DNA of 55,965 nt from JBBSIN01 sp038232055 (GTDB lineage: Bacteria > Actinomycetota > Actinomycetes > JADGOV01), in NCBI GenBank assembly GCA_038232055.1, contig JBBSIN010000006.1:1-55965 (forward strand), read 5' to 3'. The translations under genes and the position numbers were made by a program. Shown piece after piece: positions 50,002 through 55,965 of the stretch (the stretch's first letter is position 1; every line of letters starts with the position of its first letter). The notes under the pieces were generated by a model, which worked only from the letters and a program-made list of their open reading frames with translations, searched no databases and was not told the origin of the DNA.

Positions 50002-51317
50002 CGACGACGAACGGGCCGGCGAACACCTCCTGGACCCGCCTGCACCCGCTGTCGCCGCTGCTGCGCTTTGGCCGGGCCGCCGCCGCCCTGGCCGTCGTGG
50101 TCGGGCCGCGTGCCGTCGCCGGAGCCGGCGACTCGCACCTGACCGGACTGGTCCCCGAGGTCCTGCTCATCGCCGCGGCGGCCGTGGCCGGGGCCGTCTA
50201 CTGGCTGGTGACCCGCTGGCGGATCTCCGGAGCGGAGCTGCAGATCGAGACCGGGCTGATCCGCCGCCAGTCGATCCGGGTACCCCTCGCGCGAATCCAG
50301 GCGGTCGACATCGTCCGCCCGTTGCTGGGCCGTTTCCTCGGCCTCGCCGAGCTCCAGGTCGTCGTCGCCGGCAGCGGTCGCAGTCAGAGCCGGTTGGCCT
50401 ACCTGCAGGAGGACGAGGCGCAGCGGGTACGCGCGGAGCTGCTCGCCTTGGCGCACGGCCTCCAAGGCGACACTCCGGAGCCACCAGAGCGACGCCTCTT
50501 CGAGGTCGGCCTCGGCGAACTCGTCGCCTCGGTGGCGCTCGGGGCGCCGGTCGTCGTCGCCGTCCTGTTGGCGATCGGAAGCGCTGCCGCTGTTGTGCTG
50601 ACGCCCATCGGGTTCGTCGTCGTCCTGACGACGTGGCCGGTGCTCTTCGCTATCGGGTCGGTGGGCGTCCGCCGGATTCTCGTCGAGTACGGCTTCACCG
50701 TCGCCGAGGCCCCCGACGGACTTCGGATCCGCAGCGGGCTGCTGCAGACCAGAGCGGAGACGATTCCGATCGGTCGGGTGCAGGCGGTGCGCTGGGTCGA
50801 GCCGCTCCTGTGGCGGCCATTCGGGTGGTGCCGGCTGGAGGTCGACGTGGCGCGGCAGCACGGCGGCCGCGGGTCGGAGCCCGAGACGGCCGAGATGACC
50901 CGCGCCCTGCTGCCGGTGGGCACCCGCGACACGGCGTCCGGTTTGCTGCACCGCGTCCTACCGGAGGCTGCGGTCCGGCCGCCGCACGGTGCCGGACCAC
51001 CGCGTCGGGCGATCTGGCGGGCCCCGCTGTCCTACCGGATGCTCGCCGCATGGCACGACGACCGCTACGTCTGCGCACGCACCGGCCGGGTCCGGCCCAG
51101 CCTTGTCATCGTGCCGCTGGAGAAGGTGCAGAGCCTGCGATGGGTGCAGGGACCGCTGCAGCGTGCGCTACGCCTGGCCAGCGTGCACGTCGACACCGCC
51201 GGTCGACGATGGCAGGCGGTGGCCCGCGCCCGGGACGCCGGCGAGGCCGACGCCATGCTGGTGCGGCTCACCGACCTCTCGGGTCGTGCGCGGCGTTCCG
51301 TGCGGCGGGTCAGCTGA
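49998..51317 (+). CDS. Multi-domain bacterial PH (YdbT-like) membrane protein
   Basis: 439 residues from GTG 49998, coupled to the preceding gene by a 4-base overlap. Membrane helices near 25-75 and 175-220 separate three bPH2 domains: ISGAELQIETGLIRRQSIRVPLARIQAV at about 75, LRIRSGLLQTRAETIPIGRVQAVRW at about 245, and a third with RPSLVIVPLEKVQSLRW near 375. Each has the family repeat of a conserved Arg/Ile strand followed by a Gln/Arg turn. Its stop overlaps that of convergent dapC by 8 bases. Confidence 0.9.
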   Translation: MTTTNGPANTSWTRLHPLSPLLRFGRAAAALAVVVGPRAVAGAGDSHLTGLVPEVLLIAAAAVAGAVYWLVTRWRISGAELQIETGLIRRQSIRVPLARIQAVDIVRPLLGRFLGLAELQVVVAGSGRSQSRLAYLQEDEAQRVRAELLALAHGLQGDTPEPPERRLFEVGLGELVASVALGAPVVVAVLLAIGSAAAVVLTPIGFVVVLTTWPVLFAIGSVGVRRILVEYGFTVAEAPDGLRIRSGLLQTRAETIPIGRVQAVRWVEPLLWRPFGWCRLEVDVARQHGGRGSEPETAEMTRALLPVGTRDTASGLLHRVLPEAAVRPPHGAGPPRRAIWRAPLSYRMLAAWHDDRYVCARTGRVRPSLVIVPLEKVQSLRWVQGPLQRALRLASVHVDTAGRRWQAVARARDAGEADAMLVRLTDLSGRARRSVRRVS

Positions 51318-52506
51318 CGACGCCAGCAGCACTGCGGGCGGCGTACGCCGAGAGCCGGGACACCGCTTCGTCCAGCACTTCTTCGCGCTTGCAGAACGCG
51401 AACCGTACGTACGGCCGGCCGGCCTCGACGTCGTCGTAGAACACGGCAGTGGGGATCGCCGCGACGCCGGCTGCCTCGGGCAGCGCGCGGGCGAAGGCCA
51501 CCCCGTCCTCGACCCCGAGGGAACGTACGTCGGCCTGCACGAAGTAGGTGCCCGCCGGCCGGTGCACGGTGAGCCCGAGCGTCTCCAGGCCCTTGCTCAG
51601 CACGTCGCGGCGAGCCTGCAGCGATGCTCGGGACTGCGCCACCCAGCCGAGCTCGTCGGCGAGCGCGTAGGCGACGGCTGCCTGGAAAGGTCCACCGGCG
51701 GTAAACGTCAGGAACTGCTTGACCGTCGTCACGGCACGGACGAGCTCGGCTGGTGCGCAGATCCAGCCGACCTTCCAGCCGGTCACCGAGAAGGTCTTGC
51801 CGGCCGATGACACCGAGACCGTCCGCTCCCGCATGCCGGGCAGCGTGGCGAGCGGGACGTGCTCGGCTTCGTCGTACGTCAGATGCTCGTAGACCTCGTC
51901 CGTCACGGCCACCAGGTCGTGCTCCCGACAGATCTCCGCGACGACGTCGAGCTCGACCCGGGTCAGCACGGTGCCGGTCGGGTTGTGCGGACTGTTGACC
52001 AGCAGGACCCGGCTGCGCGGCGTGACGGCAGCCCGCAACTCGGTCGGGTCGAAGGTGAACCGCCCGGCCGGACCGTCGGGGCGAAGGGTCACTGGTCTAC
52101 GGATGGCGCCGGCCAAGGCGATGCCGGCGGCATAGGAGTCATAGTAGGGCTCGAAGACCACGACCTCGTCGCCGACCTCGCATAGGGCAAGGAGCGTTGC
52201 GGTGATCGCCTCGGTCGCGCCGACGGTGACCAGCACTTCGCTGTCGGGATCGTACGACACCCCGTAACGCCCGGCGCGATCCGCGGCAATCGCCTGTCGC
52301 AGCACAGGCAGTCCCGGGCCCGGCGGATACTGGTTGAGACCGTCGCGGATGCCCAGGACCGCGCGTTCCAGCATCGCGGTCGGGCCGTCGGTGTCCGGGA
52401 AGCCCTGCCCGAGGTTCACCGCCCCGGTTGCGTTGGCCAGGGCGGTGATCTCGGCGAAGATCGTTGTACCAAAGCCGCGCATGCGGGACACCAGCTGCGC
52501 CGTCAC
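51310..52506 (-). CDS. dapC: Probable N-succinyldiaminopimelate aminotransferase (DapC-type)
   Basis: 398 residues, GTG 52506. VNLGQGFPDTDGP near residue 30, NQYPPGPG, VTVGATEAI, SPHNPTGTVL, VTDEVYEHL and the Schiff-base lysine in SSAGKTFSVTGWKVGW make a complete fold-type I aminotransferase. The N-terminal TTIFAEITALA and NQYPPGPG blocks match the mycobacterial DapC (Rv0858c type) closely by eye. It would act in the succinylase branch of lysine/meso-diaminopimelate synthesis. The same subfamily includes methionine and kynurenine aminotransferases, so activity is not certain. Confidence 0.87.
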   Translation of the reverse strand: MTAQLVSRMRGFGTTIFAEITALANATGAVNLGQGFPDTDGPTAMLERAVLGIRDGLNQYPPGPGLPVLRQAIAADRAGRYGVSYDPDSEVLVTVGATEAITATLLALCEVGDEVVVFEPYYDSYAAGIALAGAIRRPVTLRPDGPAGRFTFDPTELRAAVTPRSRVLLVNSPHNPTGTVLTRVELDVVAEICREHDLVAVTDEVYEHLTYDEAEHVPLATLPGMRERTVSVSSAGKTFSVTGWKVGWICAPAELVRAVTTVKQFLTFTAGGPFQAAVAYALADELGWVAQSRASLQARRDVLSKGLETLGLTVHRPAGTYFVQADVRSLGVEDGVAFARALPEAAGVAAIPTAVFYDDVEAGRPYVRFAFCKREEVLDEAVSRLSAYAARSAAGVVS

Positions 52507-52547
52507 CCGTCCGAGAATAGAGCCAAGCGTCGGGCAGGATGTTCGAC

Positions 52548-53354
52548 ATGAAGGTGGCCATCACGCAGTTCGCGGCGGGTTACGACAAGCCGGCCAACAT
52601 CGCTCGGCTCCGGGACCTGATCGGCCGGGCCGCCGAGACCGGCGCGGAGCTCGTCGTGTGCCCCGAGGCCTCGATGCACCCGTTCGGGCGGGCCGACGAG
52701 TCGCTCGCGGCGGTGGCCGAGCCGATCGACGGCGCGTTCGGGTCGGGCATCGCGGCGGCGTCGGCGGCGTACGGCGTCACAGTGGTGGCCGGCATGTTCG
52801 AGTCGGTCGAAGGCGACGCCGCCCGCGCGTACAACACGGTGGTGGCGGTGAGCGGCGGTGAGCTTCTCGGCCGCTACCGCAAGCTGCACCTCTTCGACGC
52901 GCTCGGGTGGGTCGAGTCCAAGCGACTCGTCCCGGGCGAACTCGACGGGTCGGGGCTACTCACCTTTTTCTGTGGTGACGTGACGGTCGGCGTACTCACC
53001 TGCTACGACGTCCGCTTCCCGGAGCTGAGTCGCGCCCTCGTCGACGCCGGCGCGACGCTGCTCGCGCTCCCGTCGGCCTGGGTCGCCGGTCCGCTCAAGG
53101 AGGACCAGTGGCTGACCCTGGTGCGGGCGCGGGCGATCGAGAACACCTGTTACGTCGCGGCGGCCGACCAGGCAGCTCCGGATTATGCCGGCCGTAGCGT
53201 CGTCGTCGATCCGACCGGCATCCCGCTCGTACAGCTGGGCGACGGAGAGGGGAGTGCCGTCGCCGACGTCTGCGCCGACCGGGTCCGGCAGGTGCGGGAC
53301 AGGATGCCGTCGCTGGAGCATCGCCGCTTCCGGGTCGTCGCGGTGGGCGGTTGA
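52548..53354 (+). CDS. Nitrilase-superfamily amidohydrolase
   Basis: 268 residues from ATG 52548 (ATG 52539 is an alternative). MKVAITQFAAGYDK is the typical start; the catalytic Glu is in VVCPEASMHPFG, Lys in RYRKLHLFDA, Cys in VGVLTCYDVRFPEL. It belongs to the Nit1/Nit2 branch that includes omega-amidase and deaminated-glutathione amidase. Divergent from dapC with about 40 bp between starts; a transamination/amidase pairing is seen elsewhere in omega-amidase pathways, but is only suggestive here. Not closely similar in motifs to the island amidohydrolase at 35469. Confidence 0.9.
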   Translation: MKVAITQFAAGYDKPANIARLRDLIGRAAETGAELVVCPEASMHPFGRADESLAAVAEPIDGAFGSGIAAASAAYGVTVVAGMFESVEGDAARAYNTVVAVSGGELLGRYRKLHLFDALGWVESKRLVPGELDGSGLLTFFCGDVTVGVLTCYDVRFPELSRALVDAGATLLALPSAWVAGPLKEDQWLTLVRARAIENTCYVAAADQAAPDYAGRSVVVDPTGIPLVQLGDGEGSAVADVCADRVRQVRDRMPSLEHRRFRVVAVGG

Positions 53355-53424
53355 CATGTCGGGAACGCGGGCCTGCTCCAATAGGCCGACGTAGCCAGAC
53401 AGGCTCGACGATGGGGAGGTTCGG

Positions 53425-53688
53425 ATGGCGCTCGACGACGACGACATGGTGACCACGCCGGGTGGCGGCGGGGCCGAGGGTCCGGCCGACGGAGGCGCGA
53501 GTGGCGTGCCCGGCGGCCAGGACGGCGGCGCGGACGGCGGTGCCGCCACCGATGCGGACGGTGGCGCAGACGGCGGCGCCGACAGCGGTGCCGAGGGCCC
53601 GGCCGACGGGGGCGCGGGCGGCGTGTCCGGCGCGCAGGACGGCGGCGCAGACGGTGGTGCCGACAGCGGCGCGGGTGGCGGCGCCTGA
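53425..53688 (+). CDS. Gly/Ala/Asp-repeat small protein, candidate modified peptide
   Basis: 87 residues, ATG 53425 with GGGGAGG five bases upstream, a strong site for such a small gene. An acidic N-terminal segment (MALDDDDMVTTPGG) is followed by about 70 residues made of GGADGGA-type units, with only Gly, Ala, Asp, Ser, Glu, Pro, Val, Gln and Thr. There is no Cys, Lys, Arg or aromatic residue, so the product should be disordered and very acidic. The next gene, a JmjC-type oxygenase, reads on at once. Asp (or the terminal residues) could be its hydroxylation sites. This suggests a leader-core arrangement of a ribosomally made modified peptide, which is inference. Confidence 0.72.
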   Translation: MALDDDDMVTTPGGGGAEGPADGGASGVPGGQDGGADGGAATDADGGADGGADSGAEGPADGGAGGVSGAQDGGADGGADSGAGGGA

Positions 53689-53741
53689 GTAGCACCCGCA
53701 CCCGCCTCGGCCGGGCGGTCAGCCCCGTCGACCGCCCGGCC

Positions 53742-54980
53742 TTGCGGCGTTGCGTGACGCTCGACACTGACCGGTTCGCTGCGCAGTACTGGGGATCGGC
53801 GCCGTACCTCTCGAAAGCAGCGGACGCCAGCCGGTACGACGACCTGCTCACCGTCGCTGCGGTCGACGAGCTGTTGTCCACCCGCGGCCTGCGCACGCCG
53901 TTCCTGCGGATGGCGAAGGACGGACAGGTCCTCGAGGCGCACCGCTACACCGCGAGTGGCGGGGCCGGGGCCGAGATCGGCGACCAGGTTGCTGACGACC
54001 GGGTGCTCGCGCTCTTCGCCGACGGCGCGACCGTTGTGCTGCAGGGGCTGCACCGGTTGTGGCCGCCGCTCGTGGACTTCGGCACCCGACTGACCGCCGA
54101 TCTCGGGCATCCGGTGCAGGTCAACGCCTACGTGACGCCACCATCGTCCCGCGGTTTCTCGGCGCACTACGACGTGCACGACGTCTTCGTGCTCCAGGTG
54201 GCCGGCCGCAAGCGCTGGGTCATCCATCCGCCGGTGCACGCGGCACCGCTGCGCAGCCAGCCATGGACCGACCACAGGGCGGCGGTTGCCGAGGCTGCGA
54301 CGAGGGAGCCGCTGATCGACACGGTTCTCGAGCCGGGCGACGCCCTCTACCTGCCCCGTGGCTACCTGCACTCCGCAGAGGCTCTCGGTGACGTCTGCGT
54401 GCATCTCACGGTGGGCGTGCACGTGCACACGCGGTACGAGATTGCGGAGGCGCTGTGTCAGCTGGCACTGAGCCGGTTGGCGCTGGGCGCTGGGCAACAG
54501 AGCGAACCGGCTGCCGACGGCGATTCCCCCCGGGCGGCGCTGCCGCTCGGCGTCGACGTGGCGGACCCGGACGCCATCTCCGCCGACCTGGCGGTCGTGG
54601 TCGACGCCCTTGCGGACCGGCTGCGGCAGCTGACACCGGCCGACATCGCGGCCGTGCTGGCCGATCATGCCGGCCGAGCCACTAGGCCGGCGCCTCTCAC
54701 GCCGCTCGCGCAGGCGGCCGCGGCCGCTGAGGTGACTTCTACCACCCTGGTCCGCCGGCGTCCGGCGCTGCGTGCCGCACTGCGCGACCGCGGAGACCGC
54801 GTCGCCCTGCGCCTTGCCGATCGCGAGATCTCGCTACCCGGCGCTATCAGACCGGCGCTGACCGCTCTGCTCACCGGCCGGGACGCCACCCCCAGCGACC
54901 TGCCCGGCCTGGAGGCGGACGACGGCATCGTGCTCGTACGACGACTGCTCCGCGAGGGCGTCGTCGTACCCGTCCATTGA
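53742..54980 (+). CDS. JmjC/cupin-type 2-oxoglutarate Fe(II) oxygenase
   Basis: 412 residues from TTG 53742. An N-terminal extension in frame back to CTG 53685 (TRTRLGRAVSPVDRPALRR) also reads as natural protein, and that CTG overlaps the peptide gene stop (CTGA), so the true start may be there. RFAAQYWGSAPYLS is the usual opening of bacterial cupin_4 proteins. The iron triad is His142-x-Asp144 (SAHYDVHDVF) and His210 (YLPRGYLH); Lys/Arg in GRKRWVIHPP can bind 2-oxoglutarate. A winged-helix-like C-terminal region follows. Relatives hydroxylate ribosomal proteins such as L16 (YcfD type). Here the substrate is more likely the adjacent Asp-rich peptide. Confidence 0.88.
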   Translation: MRRCVTLDTDRFAAQYWGSAPYLSKAADASRYDDLLTVAAVDELLSTRGLRTPFLRMAKDGQVLEAHRYTASGGAGAEIGDQVADDRVLALFADGATVVLQGLHRLWPPLVDFGTRLTADLGHPVQVNAYVTPPSSRGFSAHYDVHDVFVLQVAGRKRWVIHPPVHAAPLRSQPWTDHRAAVAEAATREPLIDTVLEPGDALYLPRGYLHSAEALGDVCVHLTVGVHVHTRYEIAEALCQLALSRLALGAGQQSEPAADGDSPRAALPLGVDVADPDAISADLAVVVDALADRLRQLTPADIAAVLADHAGRATRPAPLTPLAQAAAAAEVTSTTLVRRRPALRAALRDRGDRVALRLADREISLPGAIRPALTALLTGRDATPSDLPGLEADDGIVLVRRLLREGVVVPVH

Positions 54981-55864
54981 CCACCGGCGCCCGCGCGTGG
55001 TGCTCGGTGAACGCGGAGCTTCGCGGCGACCCACCCTGGGCGACGGCTGCCCCGGTCGGTCACTGGCTACTGGTCGAGCAACCGGGACCTTGGGGCCGTG
55101 ATGCAGTCCGGCAGTCGCGGCTTGACCGCGAGGTGGCGGAAGGCGTTCTCGAGCGCAGCCGCGACGCTGGCACGAGGCTGGTGCTTATTCGCCGACCGGC
55201 GAGGGCGGGCTCCGCCACCCGTCGGCGCTGGGCGGTGGTGGACTCTCGGCCGGCGCACGAGCGCATCTCCTGGGGCTGGTTCCAGAGTGACGACGAGCTG
55301 CTTCGCCTGCCGCTCGACGGGTCGGCCGGCGACATCTCGACGGACCCGCTCTATCTGGTTTGCACGCATGGGCGTCACGATGCCTGCTGCGCGCTCCGAG
55401 GCCGGCCGGTGGCTGCCGCGTTCGCCGCCCTCCGCCCGAAGGCGACATGGGAGTGCTCGCACGTCGGTGGCGACCGCTTCGCGGCGAACGTCGTCGCGCT
55501 TCCGCACGGCCTGTACTACGGGCGCGTGACCACAACCCAGGTCGGCGACCTCGTCTCGGCGTACGAGCGGGGCCGGCTGCTGCCCGCCCTGTTGCGCGGC
55601 CGGTCGTCCTACTCCCCTCCGGTCCAGGCGGCCCAGCAGCACGCCTACGCCATCCACGGCGAAGACCGCATCGACGCGCTTCCGCCGGTCACCGTGGAGC
55701 GACTCGGGGATGCGGCGTGGCGGGTGCGCCTCCGGTACGGCGACCAGCTGCACGACGTCGTCGTGCGTGCAGAGCGTGCGGCGCCAGCTCGGCTCACCTG
55801 CTCCGCCATGCGCGACGCGACGACGCTGGTTTACCGGGTCGTCGAGGACGGCTCAACGACCTGA
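54977..55864 (+). CDS. Sucrase/ferredoxin-like (Suc_Fer) family protein
   Basis: 295 residues, TTG 54977 overlapping the oxygenase stop by 4 bases (TTGA). The motifs VCTHGRHDACCALRGRPVA and WECSHVGGDRFAANVVALPHG belong to the sucraseferredoxin-like thioredoxin-fold family, where Cys and His residues can hold a [2Fe-2S] cluster. The N-terminal CSVNAELRGDPPWATAAP is also typical. The family has no sucrase activity established; an electron-transfer role, perhaps to keep the oxygenase iron reduced, fits the coupling. A C-terminal extension of about 90 residues is less conserved-looking. Confidence 0.87.
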   Translation: MTTGARAWCSVNAELRGDPPWATAAPVGHWLLVEQPGPWGRDAVRQSRLDREVAEGVLERSRDAGTRLVLIRRPARAGSATRRRWAVVDSRPAHERISWGWFQSDDELLRLPLDGSAGDISTDPLYLVCTHGRHDACCALRGRPVAAAFAALRPKATWECSHVGGDRFAANVVALPHGLYYGRVTTTQVGDLVSAYERGRLLPALLRGRSSYSPPVQAAQQHAYAIHGEDRIDALPPVTVERLGDAAWRVRLRYGDQLHDVVVRAERAAPARLTCSAMRDATTLVYRVVEDGSTT

Positions 55865-55919
55865 CACTTCACCGGCGAGGGTCGTTCGGCTCGTGGCCGA
55901 CCCAGGTGACCATGGCGCC

Positions 55920-55965
55920 TCAGTCGGCGATGTCGGCGAGCACGGCGTCGGTGAACACCGGCCAC
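55920..55965 (-). CDS. 3' end of a gene running off the window
   Basis: On the minus strand the last bases read WPVFTDAVLADIAD then TGA at 55922-55920. Only 14 residues are visible and the sequence is too short for assignment. It would be convergent to the Suc_Fer gene with 55 bases between stops. Confidence 0.35.
   Translation of the reverse strand, partial: WPVFTDAVLADIAD

Noticed and set aside
53351..53385. TTGACA promoter before the peptide gene
   Set aside because: TTGACA is present but overlaps the amidase stop and I could not find a good -10 box at 16-19 bp spacing.

Overview
The window is about 56 kb of very GC-rich, densely packed DNA from an actinobacterium (Actinomycetota). The evidence is the GC-rich third codon positions with many GTG starts, a resuscitation-promoting-factor (Rpf) gene under a c-di-AMP riboswitch, a 13E12-type DUF222/HNH gene with an actinobacterial SOS box, DUF4383, IclR regulators and a DapC closely like the mycobacterial type. 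I cannot name the genus. There are no rRNA, tRNA, CRISPR or insertion-sequence features that I can support. The window opens in a broken alpha/beta hydrolase gene and closes a few codons into a minus-strand gene.

Layout. 0-9 kb: broken secreted hydrolase, SatP-type acetate/succinate transporter, secreted beta-helix protein, FAD oxidoreductase plus SpoIIE-type phosphatase, PatB-type C-S lyase with O-methyltransferase, aldo/keto reductase. 9-20 kb: a long HrpA RNA helicase, small membrane proteins (DUF4383, DoxX), a methyltransferase, an Rpf domain fused to five FG-GAP-like repeats behind a ydaO riboswitch, a ROK kinase, YceI and an S9 peptidase.

20-38 kb is the functional core: a catabolic island for glycine betaine-like methylated amines. 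A BHMT-like methyltransferase and a DAO-family demethylating flavoprotein diverge from an IclR regulator that leads soxBDAG (heterotetrameric sarcosine oxidase), formate-THF ligase and a methenyl-THF cyclohydrolase-like gene. A second IclR regulator leads a complete OpuC-type quaternary-amine ABC importer. A CntA/GbcA-like Rieske oxygenase and a nitrilase-fold amidohydrolase follow on the opposite strand. Together these import a quaternary amine, remove methyl groups stepwise to glycine, and pass the one-carbon units through tetrahydrofolate to formate.

38-53 kb is mostly ordinary chromosome: nitroreductase, phosphoglucomutase, HNH protein with an SOS box, lytic transglycosylase, DUF445, NCS1 permease, TauE exporter, a decayed MauE/TlpA/LGFP region with a large inverted repeat, a YCF48-like secreted protein, paired bacterial-PH membrane proteins, DapC and a nitrilase-family amidase. 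53.4-55.9 kb holds a three-gene cassette that I consider the best candidate for an undescribed system: an 87-residue Gly/Ala/Asp repeat protein, a JmjC/cupin-type 2-oxoglutarate oxygenase and a sucrase/ferredoxin-like protein, tightly coupled in that order.
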